Virus record (IMG/VR): IMGVR_UViG_3300028283_000022
Location: 1-32,404 of that record
Reading direction: 5' to 3' (one strand)
DNA length: 32,404 nucleotides
From: a virus
The position numbers and the translations under genes are program-made. The notes beneath the pieces were generated by a model. It was given only the letters and a program-made list of their open reading frames with translations, did not search any database and had not been told where the DNA came from. Positions 20,610 to 27,755 of the stretch are shown here, piece after piece (within the stretch, counting starts at the first letter, position 1; the number at the start of each line of letters is the position of its first letter).

Positions 20610-23556
20610 TCTACAGAGCGTTTCTCTCGACATCTTCAACAAGAAATACCGACTCAAAGACAAGAATGGAAGCTGGGTAGACCAGACCATCGAGGACACT
20701 TTCAAGCGGGTTGCCAGAGCATTAGCTAATGTGGAAAAGGAAGATATACGCGAGGAGTGGTACGAGAAATTCTTGTGGGCTATGAACAACGGAGCCATTC
20801 CAGCAGGCCGCATTCTCTCCAATGCAGGTGCCACTGAGTACAAACCTTCTACCTCTACGATTAACTGCACGGTATCTGAACACGTCCAAGACTCCATGGA
20901 TGGCATTCTCCACGCTGTCCACCAAGCAGGCTTAACCCTTCATTCGGGAGCGGGTATTGGCTATTGCTTCTCCACACTCAGGCCAAAAGGTGCGTTCGTT
21001 TCAGGTGCTGGCTCCCACACTTCGGGGCCGCTTTCGTTTATGGAGATATTCGACAAGATGTGCCAAACCGTGTCATCGGCAGGTGGCAGGAGAGGGGCAC
21101 AAATGGCCACGTTCGATGTATCCCATCCAGACATCCTAGAGTTTATTAGAGCCAAACGAGAAGACGGCAGGCTACGACAATTTAATCTCTCGGTGCTAGT
21201 TACCAAAGAGTTTATGGAGGCCGTAGAAAATGATGCTAAGTGGGTACTGTCCTTCCCAATCCAAAAGAATCATGTCAAGGATAAATCAGAATTGGCCGAT
21301 CCTACCAAAGTGGTTTGGAGAAAGTGGCCAATCACGGAAGGTTACTTTGTAAATAAAGATGGACTAGTGGCGTGCAAAGTCTACAAAGAACTTCCTGCCC
21401 GCAGGCTTTGGGACGCCATCATGTCCTCCACCTACGACTACGCAGAGCCCGGATTCATTCTAATTGATGAAGTAAATAGCCTAAACAATAATTGGTGGTG
21501 TGAGGAGATTACGGCCACTAACCCTTGCGTCACGGGCGAGACAAGACTTCATACAGACAAGGGAATGATTCCAATACGCGAGCTATACGATTCCAAAGAA
21601 TTGATTGTTGCATCTGTAGATACTCGCACTCTCAATAGCAAGCCTGATTGCATTGGCGTGGTTCCTAGAGCAGCTGCGCCAGCATTTCAAACATGTACGG
21701 GAGCGGAAGTGTTTGCCGTGGAAACTGAGCACGGCTATAGCATCAATGCCACGGACTGGCACGATTTCTATACCACACGAGGCAAGATTGAGCTTCGTGA
21801 TCTAAAGGTTGGTGATCAACTTCTAATTCAATCTGGGAAAGGGCAGTTTGGAAAAGAAGGAGAGTTTCAAGACGGGTACGCAATGGCTTCAAAGTCGTCT
21901 GCATTGGTTCCTGACAACGTCTGGAAAGGTTCCGAGGATTATGTACGAGGTTATTTGCAGGCTCTCTACGAACACTACAGCGACCTATCTGGCGTTACGA
22001 AGGGAATAAGGGGAGGAAAGGAAGAGAAAATACGGCTGTTTGCGGCTTATCGGTTTTCCGATGAAAACTACCGATTTCTCAAGAATGTCCAGATACTTCT
22101 ATCCAACTTTGGAATACTCTCGAAAGTAATCGGCAGGAAATTAGATATTAGCACGTTGATTGTCTCTGGTGCATCAGTCCATAAATTCATGGCTGAAATC
22201 GGATTCCCAGCGCAAGGAAACAGATTTACTAGAGTTTGCATAGATAACCCGTGCTCCTCTGAAAACACTATAAAGAAAACGGAACACTACTACTCGAAAG
22301 TGGTCAGTATCGAGCCGCTGGGAATCTTCCCGGTCTATGACACAACACAGCCCGACCATAACTCCGTAATCTTCAATGGAATCGTAACCGGGCAATGTGG
22401 AGAGCAGCCATTACCCCCAAACGGTTCTTGCCTGCTGGGATCAATAAATCTAACTAAGTTTGTAGAACATCCATTCACTGAACAAGCTAAGTTTGACTGG
22501 AAAAGGTACATAGAAGTAGTCGAAATCTTCACCCGCATGTTAGATAACGTAGTGGAGATTAACGGCCTACCCCTTCCAGAGCAACGGAACGAGATTACCC
22601 GTAAGCGCAGACATGGAATGGGATACCTAGGACTAGGGTCTACCTTGACCATGCTAAAGATTCCTTATGGTAGTCCAGAGTCTATTGGGTTCACGGAACG
22701 AGTAACTAGAGAATTAGCACTGGTCGGTTGGAAGGTAGGGGTTGAATTAGCAAAAGAGAAAGGGGTTGCTCCGATATTTGAAGATTTCTTCGAGATTACG
22801 CCTGCTATAGCAAGGCTTAGGCCAGCGTTATTGGAAGATGGCTACAAGGTTGGCGAGAAGGTTTCAGGGAAGATACTATTCAGTTATAGCCACTATATGG
22901 AGAAGATCCGAGAGGTTAATCCAGCATTGCCAGAAGAGATCAAAACCTACGGCTGCCGATTTACTCACCATTCTTCTATAGCCCCCACAGGAACAATCTC
23001 CCTTTCACTTGGAAACAATGTAAGTAACGGAGTAGAGCCTAGCTTTGCCCACCAGTACTCAAGGAATGTCATCCAAGAGGGTAGGAAGACCAAAGAGAAA
23101 GTAGACGTGTTCTCTTATGAGTTCCTAGAATACCGTAGATTGATCGACACCAACGCCACAGTAGATAGCCTCCCTAGCTATTTCGTAACCGCTTCAGACA
23201 TTCCTCCCAAAGCACATGCCGACATTCAATCGGCCGCACAGAAGTGGGTAGATAGCAGCATATCCAAAACTATCAATGTCCCAACTGACTTTCCCTACGA
23301 AGAATTCAAGGAAATTTACCGGTACGCCTATAAAAAAGGGCTAAAGGGATGTACCACGTTTAGGTATAACCCTGCGGTTTTCCAAGGCGTGCTGGTAAAG
23401 GACAAAGACCTAGAGGCTACCAAGTACCGATTCGTATTGGACACGGGAGAAATTATAGAACTAAAGGGAAACGAAGAGGTGGAGTACGAAGGGGAAACTC
23501 ACACGGCCGCCAATTTATTTGATGCCATGAAAGAAGGGTATTACGGGAAACTATGA
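20602..23556 (+). CDS. nrdJ: AdoCbl-dependent (class II) ribonucleotide reductase, large part NrdJa, with intein
   Basis: A 984-aa precursor. Without the intein (residues 309-598) it is a 694-aa class II reductase converting ribonucleotides to deoxyribonucleotides with a B12-derived radical. Seen: TINC with Cys89 (redox Cys), FNLSVLVT, the finger-loop ATNP-CGEQ (thiyl Cys and Glu) interrupted by the intein, PNGSCLLGSINL, APTGTISL, and GCTTFRYN near Cys917. The C-terminus AANLFDAMKEGYYGKL is where the NrdJa half ends in organisms with split NrdJ, such as Pseudomonas, and the missing TSCPD part is encoded at 27129. The ATG at 20602 overlaps the kilAC stop; the frame is open upstream but the family starts here. 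Between nrdJa and nrdJb lie eight small or antirepressor-type genes, which is very unusual. Confidence 0.93.
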   Translation: MTNLQSVSLDIFNKKYRLKDKNGSWVDQTIEDTFKRVARALANVEKEDIREEWYEKFLWAMNNGAIPAGRILSNAGATEYKPSTSTINCTVSEHVQDSMDGILHAVHQAGLTLHSGAGIGYCFSTLRPKGAFVSGAGSHTSGPLSFMEIFDKMCQTVSSAGGRRGAQMATFDVSHPDILEFIRAKREDGRLRQFNLSVLVTKEFMEAVENDAKWVLSFPIQKNHVKDKSELADPTKVVWRKWPITEGYFVNKDGLVACKVYKELPARRLWDAIMSSTYDYAEPGFILIDEVNSLNNNWWCEEITATNPCVTGETRLHTDKGMIPIRELYDSKELIVASVDTRTLNSKPDCIGVVPRAAAPAFQTCTGAEVFAVETEHGYSINATDWHDFYTTRGKIELRDLKVGDQLLIQSGKGQFGKEGEFQDGYAMASKSSALVPDNVWKGSEDYVRGYLQALYEHYSDLSGVTKGIRGGKEEKIRLFAAYRFSDENYRFLKNVQILLSNFGILSKVIGRKLDISTLIVSGASVHKFMAEIGFPAQGNRFTRVCIDNPCSSENTIKKTEHYYSKVVSIEPLGIFPVYDTTQPDHNSVIFNGIVTGQCGEQPLPPNGSCLLGSINLTKFVEHPFTEQAKFDWKRYIEVVEIFTRMLDNVVEINGLPLPEQRNEITRKRRHGMGYLGLGSTLTMLKIPYGSPESIGFTERVTRELALVGWKVGVELAKEKGVAPIFEDFFEITPAIARLRPALLEDGYKVGEKVSGKILFSYSHYMEKIREVNPALPEEIKTYGCRFTHHSSIAPTGTISLSLGNNVSNGVEPSFAHQYSRNVIQEGRKTKEKVDVFSYEFLEYRRLIDTNATVDSLPSYFVTASDIPPKAHADIQSAAQKWVDSSISKTINVPTDFPYEEFKEIYRYAYKKGLKGCTTFRYNPAVFQGVLVKDKDLEATKYRFVLDTGEIIELKGNEEVEYEGETHTAANLFDAMKEGYYGKL
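21526..22395 (+). other. Intein in NrdJa at the catalytic-loop Cys
   Basis: A 290-residue in-frame insert between ATNP and CGEQ. It starts with Cys (CVTGETRLHTDKGMIPI, block A), has a T-x-x-H block B (ATDWHDFYTTRG), the LRDLKVGDQL strand, and ends with DHNSVIFNGIVTGQ before the extein Cys. The last residues are Gly-Gln where most inteins have His-Asn; Gln-ended inteins in ribonucleotide reductases are known to splice. The middle (YVRGYLQALYEHYSDLSG, then LKNVQILLSNFGILSKVI) looks like one degenerate LAGLIDADG-type endonuclease core with the acidic residues lost, so homing is probably dead. The reductase would be inactive until splicing. Confidence 0.9.
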
Positions 23557-23861
23557 TGAGCACGAATAGAATACAAACCAAAGTTGTGTTTTACGGTCGA
23601 CATTGCGAAATCGATACCCTGATCGATGCGTCCTATCACATAGAAGAGCGCGACGGTTTGGAGTATTGCATTCTCGAACAATGGGAACTATTGGAATTTT
23701 GCGGAAAGAAGATTCAGAGTGAAAAGCAATACGAAAAGTGTTTGGGTGCATTGATGCACAGCACGGGCATCCCAACGATTGAGGGCGCAATAAACGAACT
23801 AGAAGACACAGTACAAGAAGCCGTTGAATCCCACACTACAGATGAGAATTGCGATGCATAA
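23553..23861 (+). CDS. Small hypothetical protein after nrdJa
   Basis: A 102-aa acidic protein whose ATG overlaps the nrdJa stop (ATGA; a second ATG follows directly). Sequence: STNRIQTKVVFYGRHCEIDTLIDASYHIEERDGLEYCILEQWELLEFCGKK. The C-terminus is Glu/Asp-rich. Its first residues resemble a 27-residue frame that follows the second nrdJa-end copy at 26296 (IQHIELEVVF), so this gene may be part of the duplicated segment. Its stop overlaps the start of the Rha-type gene. No family was recognised. Confidence 0.65.
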   Translation: MMSTNRIQTKVVFYGRHCEIDTLIDASYHIEERDGLEYCILEQWELLEFCGKKIQSEKQYEKCLGALMHSTGIPTIEGAINELEDTVQEAVESHTTDENCDA

Positions 23862-24606
23862 TCTAGCCATGAATAGCCTTATGCCTATTTTCAATAACGC
23901 CGCGGTAATGACCTCCCGAGAGATTGCGGAGTTGGTGGGCAAGCGTCACGATCACGTACTACGAGATATTCGCGTAATGGTCGAAAAGTTTTTAGCCTCC
24001 CCAAAATTGGGTTGGCATTGTGTGTCAACGACTTACGTGGACGAGCAAGGAAAACCACGCGAGATGTTCGAATTAGACAAAGACACCACGCTTACCTTGA
24101 TTTCTGGGTATGACCCAGTAGTCCGATTCAAAATCATCAAACGCTGGCAAGAGCTAGAAGCAAATACGCAAACCAGCATTCCAGCTATTGGCTCTACTTA
24201 CTCCAACGCTCACTTGGTATTTGATGCCCTATTCAAAGTTTGTCAGCTGATTGGATTAGACACCAATGCCGCGGCAATCTCTTCTAATAATGCCGTGGTG
24301 CGCAAAATTGGGATTAACCTGCTCGAAGAGGTGGGGCAAGCCAAGCTACCCTCCCCTAACAACGTTGTGACGCTAACCCCCACAGACATAGGAAAGTCCA
24401 TTGGCCTATCCGCTAGAGAAGTAAACAAGAAGCTAGAGTGTCTTGGTCTGCAATACCTATTAGGAAAGGTTTGGGTACCAACAGAAGCGGGTAAGCAGAA
24501 AGGAGCTAGGGTAATCGACTCTTCGAAGAAGAATAGTAAAGGTGCGATGATCCAACAGCTTCGATGGTCTCAAAATATCCTTGTTCTACTTACCGATGGT
24601 GTCTAG
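23854..24606 (+). CDS. Rha-family phage regulatory protein
   Basis: A 250-aa protein with the Rha domain (pRha) at about residues 15-105: VMTSREIAELVGKRHDHVLRDIRVMVEKF ... FELDKDTTLTLISGYDPVVRFKIIKRWQELE. The C-terminal part (VVTLTPTDIGKSIGLSAREVNKKLECLGLQYLLGKVWVPTEAGKQ) is another helix-turn-helix type domain found in such proteins. Rha proteins act as phage regulators, some blocking growth in integration host factor mutants, others as antirepressors. The ATG at 23854 overlaps the stop of the previous gene; several later ATGs are possible (23869, 23881). It opens the island of antirepressor-type genes between nrdJa and nrdJb. Confidence 0.85.
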   Translation: MHNLAMNSLMPIFNNAAVMTSREIAELVGKRHDHVLRDIRVMVEKFLASPKLGWHCVSTTYVDEQGKPREMFELDKDTTLTLISGYDPVVRFKIIKRWQELEANTQTSIPAIGSTYSNAHLVFDALFKVCQLIGLDTNAAAISSNNAVVRKIGINLLEEVGQAKLPSPNNVVTLTPTDIGKSIGLSAREVNKKLECLGLQYLLGKVWVPTEAGKQKGARVIDSSKKNSKGAMIQQLRWSQNILVLLTDGV

Positions 24607-24610
24607 TTCC

Positions 24611-24805
24611 ATGGAAGACACTGATTTTAATAGCTGGTTCCTCGAAAACTGGCGCAACAAATCAGAAGAAAACAAACTCCAGCGCGAACAAGAAATGGAA
24701 ATTGCGCAAGCAATTGAAGCATTATTTGACAACGGAGATACAGAATCTTACGGTCAAGAATTCATTGATCTTTTAGGTGCTCAAAAATGCAACCAGTCTC
24801 GATAG
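24611..24805 (+). CDS. Small acidic hypothetical protein
   Basis: A 64-aa protein (MEDTDFNSWFLENWRNKSEENKLQREQEMEIAQAIEALFDNGDTESYGQEFIDLLG...) starting four bases after the Rha-type gene. It is helical and acidic with amphipathic character, and has no recognisable family. Tight spacing supports it, but the ribosome site is weak. Confidence 0.55.
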   Translation: MEDTDFNSWFLENWRNKSEENKLQREQEMEIAQAIEALFDNGDTESYGQEFIDLLGAQKCNQSR

Positions 24806-24838
24806 ACGTAGCAACGCTTTTCAACTAGAGAAACCAGA

Positions 24839-25624
24839 ATGACCAATCTAACCGTTTTTAAGTTTGAAGATATCCAAGATGTCCGAGTTGTAATGTTAAA
24901 TGAGACACCTTGGTTTGTGGCTACTGATGTTTGCAAAATTTTGGGGATAAAAAACACGTCGGACACAATGTCCAGAATAGACTCAGAAGACACACAGACT
25001 ATAGATTATTCAATTGTGGCTATCACCTATAGTCGAGAAAATCAATCACTTAGCGCGTTTGATCCAAAGAAGATTATCGTGGTCAACGAGTCGGGACTCT
25101 ATTCTCTTGTGCTTTTTAGTCGTAAACCAGAAGCAAAGAAATTTAAGAGGTGGATTACTTCAGAGGTTGTTCCGTCTGTTCGTAAAACTGGCCAGTACTC
25201 GATTGTTGCTCCTGCCAAACCAATTGAGCTAACACGCCTCCAGTTAATCGAGATGGCACTAGCCGCCGAAAAGGAACGATTGGTACTAGAGGCTAAAGTT
25301 CAGGAACTAGAACCAAAGGCCGTGGCACTCGACAGAATTGCAGAGAGCAAAGGTTCGCAGTGCATTACGGACGCTGCTAAAGCTCTAAAGGTTCAACCGT
25401 GCAAGCTATTCGAGATACTGGTAAACAAGAAGTGGATATACAAACGGGACGGCGGCAAGAATTGGCTAGGCTACCAAGACAAGATCGAGTCTGGCTTGCT
25501 AGAACACAACATCGTGGTGATTGGTTCAATGTCACGTGAGCAGGTCTTACTAACGAGTAAAGGTATTACGAAGATTGCACAGGTGTTAGGTGGAACAATA
25601 ACTGTGCAGGCGAGGCTTTGGTAA
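24839..25624 (+). CDS. Antirepressor with BRO-N and KilAC domains
   Basis: A 261-aa protein. BRO-N at residues 1-115: FKFEDIQDVRVVMLNETPWFVATDVCKILGIKNTSDTMSRID ... VNESGLYSLVLFSRKPEAKKFKRWITSEVVPSVRKTG. A helical linker (KERLVLEAKVQELEPKAVALDRIAE) leads to KilAC at about 175-255 (CITDAAKALKVQPCKLFEILVNKKWIYKRDGGKNWLGYQDKIESGLLEHNIVVIG...LLTSKGITKIAQVL). This is the full layout of phage Ant proteins, which bind and inactivate repressors, or regulate directly by DNA contact. A plain AGAGAAAC precedes the ATG. It would counter the double-HTH repressor encoded at 16113, by inference. Confidence 0.9.
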   Translation: MTNLTVFKFEDIQDVRVVMLNETPWFVATDVCKILGIKNTSDTMSRIDSEDTQTIDYSIVAITYSRENQSLSAFDPKKIIVVNESGLYSLVLFSRKPEAKKFKRWITSEVVPSVRKTGQYSIVAPAKPIELTRLQLIEMALAAEKERLVLEAKVQELEPKAVALDRIAESKGSQCITDAAKALKVQPCKLFEILVNKKWIYKRDGGKNWLGYQDKIESGLLEHNIVVIGSMSREQVLLTSKGITKIAQVLGGTITVQARLW

Positions 25625-25654
25625 TTAGTACTAATCCAAATTTAGGAGCAATTC

Positions 25655-26266
25655 ATGAACAAGTTTACTGTTTACCAGTTCGAAACAAACAAGATCAGGG
25701 TATGGCGTGATAGTTTTGGCAACCCTTGGTTTTCCGTTCACGACATATGTCGGTGCGGCCGATCTAACAACCGCGTATGGTTTTATGGCTTGCCAGAGAA
25801 CCAACAGGGGATAGCAAATGTATCATCCACGAAGTCTGTCTTGGTCGTTAGTTTTTACGGGTTGGTGACAGCCTCGGAGAAAACTCGTACCGACGTTAAA
25901 AAACTCATTGACTTTATCAGGTCAACCGTGATGCCTAACTTTCAGAAGAAAGACATTGCTAGTGTTGCACCATCCACTACTAAGACAACAGAATCAAAGC
26001 CATTTGCGTTGAGCCTAGCTTTTGAGAATCCAAAACAGGCAATTACATCCGAAACTAAAGAGATTGCAAAACCTGCCATTACGCTATCAACAGAAGAGAA
26101 GATAGCGACCATTTTTAGAATACAATCCGAATTGGAGAAGGTGCCGGGAGTAAATAAGTCTCGGTTGTTATCCGAAACCCTAAGTTGCTTGCAAGAGGTT
26201 ACTGGATTACCCCTTGATAGCATGCGTTCGTTAATTACAGATGAAGTTACACAACGTGGCCGCTAA
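25655..26266 (+). CDS. BRO-N-like protein, degenerate, with a different C-terminal domain
   Basis: A 203-aa protein with GGAG six bases before its ATG. Residues 1-95 look like a weakened BRO-N domain: YQFETNKIRVWRDSFGNPWFSVHDICRCGRSNNRVWFYGL ... VVSFYGLVTASEKTRTDVKKLIDFIRSTVMP. The C-terminal 60 residues (LSTEEKIATIFRIQSELEKVPGVNKSRLLSETLSCLQEVTGLPLDSM) are a helical domain that is not KilAC. The stop lies inside the second copy of the nrdJa 3' end, so this gene ends at a recombination scar. Likely a regulator or antirepressor relative with changed specificity. Confidence 0.72.
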   Translation: MNKFTVYQFETNKIRVWRDSFGNPWFSVHDICRCGRSNNRVWFYGLPENQQGIANVSSTKSVLVVSFYGLVTASEKTRTDVKKLIDFIRSTVMPNFQKKDIASVAPSTTKTTESKPFALSLAFENPKQAITSETKEIAKPAITLSTEEKIATIFRIQSELEKVPGVNKSRLLSETLSCLQEVTGLPLDSMRSLITDEVTQRGR

Positions 26267-26304
26267 TCTGTTTGATGCCATGAAAGAAGGGTATTATGGA
26301 AAAC
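26258..26304 (+). pseudogene. Second copy of the nrdJa 3' end (remnant), matching 23505-23551
   Basis: 47 bases match the nrdJa end with five differences. Read in the nrdJa frame, they still code AANLFDAMKEGYYGK, because all five changes are at third codon positions. The remnant is then followed by unrelated codons and a stop. It lies between the BRO-N-like gene and the small genes before nrdJb and marks the place where the reductase pair was rearranged. It must come from a separately evolved nrdJa, not from a recent copy of the one here. Confidence 0.85.
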
Positions 26305-26379
26305 CGCGACATACAGCACATAGAATTAGAAGTGGTATTTTCCGATAGTATACAGAAGGAGAAATTATATGAGTATTGA
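26296..26379 (+). CDS. Very small open frame after the nrdJa-end copy
   Basis: A 27-residue frame (MENRDIQHIELEVVFSDSIQ, then KEKLYEY) starting within the last codons of the nrdJa-end copy, as the 102-aa gene does after the intact nrdJa. The shared IQ-x-x-x-VVF-like core suggests that it is the truncated relative of that gene. It may be debris rather than a working gene. Confidence 0.3.
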   Translation: MENRDIQHIELEVVFSDSIQKEKLYEY

Positions 26380-26572
26380 CCGTCCGATTAGATGTCGACA
26401 TGCAAAAACGGCAATAGGCAATATCAAGTATTTTATTGCAGAGGGAGGGCACTGCGTTATTGTTTCTCGACATACTGACAATCTGGAGGCAGCGAAAGTT
26501 CTTTACCGTCATTTATTTGTTGGTAAAAGGGTTCATTGCGGAAATCAAGTTTGCAAAGACTCGTTAGCATAG
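26369..26572 (+). CDS. Small hypothetical protein
   Basis: A 67-aa basic protein with AGAAGGAG upstream of its ATG (SIDRPIRCRHAKTAIGNIKYFIAEGGHCVIVSRHTDNLEAAKVLYRHLFVGKRVHCGNQVC...). Three of its four Cys fall in the C-terminal part. No family was recognised. It belongs to the short gene run between the nrdJa-end copy and nrdJb. Confidence 0.55.
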   Translation: MSIDRPIRCRHAKTAIGNIKYFIAEGGHCVIVSRHTDNLEAAKVLYRHLFVGKRVHCGNQVCKDSLA

Positions 26573-26592
26573 ACGTTGCGGGAGTTTATCAA

Positions 26593-26796
26593 ATGGTTTG
26601 CTTAGAGCATGATTCTTCATGTAGTGAACGGTTTTTCACAGGAGATTCTGTGGTAGACAATTACAATCCTAGAACAGAGCGTGGGATTAGGTTGCTTGCC
26701 ATACGCCGAGATTACGTGGTCAATGGTGGACAACTTCTTGATGGTGATGCGCTGGATGTTGAAATACAGATGCGAAAAAATGTAGTGATTGAATAA
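26593..26796 (+). CDS. Small hypothetical protein
   Basis: A 67-aa protein beginning at an ATG with GGGAG eight bases upstream (MVCLEHDSSCSERFFTGDSVVDNY..., then RGIRLLAIRRDYVVNGGQLLDGDALDVEIQ). The frame is open for 57 more bases upstream without a ribosome site. The second half looks like a compact beta domain. The function cannot be predicted. Confidence 0.52.
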   Translation: MVCLEHDSSCSERFFTGDSVVDNYNPRTERGIRLLAIRRDYVVNGGQLLDGDALDVEIQMRKNVVIE

Positions 26797-26812
26797 CTCG
26801 GAGAAATTAAGC

Positions 26813-27151
26813 ATGCCATGCATCAGCTACGAAAACACGTATTACAAAATGCAAATGGATATTTGGGAAGAAGAAGGTGAGATTTGGTTCTTCCTAGATG
26901 CTGTGGTGCTACCAGAACGACTAACACGAGTAATAGACTCTCTCGAAAAAGTAGAAGAGAGATTTCTTAGAGGGCTTAGGGACAACACGAGAAAAGTGTA
27001 TTGCCACGGAGTCCAATACGTCGTGAATAAGGAAGGTCTCGACATTCTAACCTCTATGAGAGAAACCCCAGACATCATTGCCCCATTCTGCCACGCCGCA
27101 ATACTCAAACACCGAAAAGGAGAATTGAATGTCAACCAGAATTGCAACTAA
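26813..27151 (+). CDS. BRO-N-like truncated regulatory protein
   Basis: A 112-aa protein with GGAGA before its ATG at 26813. The pattern MQMDIWEEEGEIWFFLDAVVLPERLTRVIDSLEKVEERFLRGLRDNTRKVYCHGVQYVVNKEGLDILTSMRETP follows a BRO-N domain (W-F-x-x-x-V... then V-N-x-x-G-L), but without conserved 'S-R' and any C-terminal domain. It overlaps the nrdJb start by 23 bases. Probably a regulator fragment or decoy; the family call is by pattern only. Confidence 0.55.
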   Translation: MPCISYENTYYKMQMDIWEEEGEIWFFLDAVVLPERLTRVIDSLEKVEERFLRGLRDNTRKVYCHGVQYVVNKEGLDILTSMRETPDIIAPFCHAAILKHRKGELNVNQNCN

Positions 27152-27755
27152 GATCGTTGATTATAGCGTTGTCCAGTCCGATGCTACCGTGCTTCAAATG
27201 CCAATAGCTTCGAATCCTCAAAGCATAATAGTTACAACCGCAAAAAAAGAACGGCCTCCCCTTCTCCACGGAACCACTTACAAAGTGCTAAGCCCGTTAT
27301 CTGAGCACGCCATGTACGTGACCATCAACGACATACTAGAAGATGGCAAGCGGTCACCATTCGAGATGTTCGTTAATTCTAAGAACATGGAACACTACCA
27401 ATGGATCGTAGCCCTCACCCGCACAATATCAGCAGTGTTTAGGCATGGTGGGGACGTGAGCTTTCTAGTTGAAGAGCTCAAATCAGTATTTGATCCAAAA
27501 GGTGGCTATTTCAAAAAGGGTGGGAAGTGGATGCCTTCACTAGTGGCCGAAATTGGGGATGTGATTGAGGAGCACCTATCTTCTATTGGATTGTCTTTTA
27601 AGGTGCCTGCCGTGAATCCATCCGCACGAAACGCTGGAAGTGTATCCAACCATACCGCCATGGAAGTACAGTGCGAAAAATGCCTACAATTCTCAGTAGT
27701 GGTCAGCGAGGGATGTAGTACGTGCATGAGTTGTGGAGATTCAAAATGCGGATAA
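27129..27755 (+). CDS. nrdJ: AdoCbl-dependent ribonucleotide reductase, small C-terminal part NrdJb (TSCPD)
   Basis: A 208-aa protein that corresponds to the C-terminal TSCPD-containing part of class II reductases: LLHGTTYKVLSPLSEHAMYVTINDILEDGKRSPFEMFVNSKNMEHYQWIVALTRTISAVFRHGGDVSFLVEELKSVFDPKGGYFKKGGKWMPSLVAEIGDVIEEHL, then a Cys-rich tail with CEKCLQF and CSTCMSCGDSKCG that may carry electrons to the active site. In Pseudomonas, NrdJ is split in the same way into NrdJa and NrdJb from adjacent genes and both parts are needed. Here the halves are separated by 3572 bases. A good ribosome site AAGGAG lies before the ATG. Its stop overlaps the start of the repA-like gene. Confidence 0.88.
   Translation: MSTRIATKIVDYSVVQSDATVLQMPIASNPQSIIVTTAKKERPPLLHGTTYKVLSPLSEHAMYVTINDILEDGKRSPFEMFVNSKNMEHYQWIVALTRTISAVFRHGGDVSFLVEELKSVFDPKGGYFKKGGKWMPSLVAEIGDVIEEHLSSIGLSFKVPAVNPSARNAGSVSNHTAMEVQCEKCLQFSVVVSEGCSTCMSCGDSKCG

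Noticed and set aside
26536-26592. Upstream extension of the 67-aa gene at 26593
   Set aside because: No start codon with a ribosome site; GGGAG lies just before the ATG at 26593, and the extension overlaps the previous gene.
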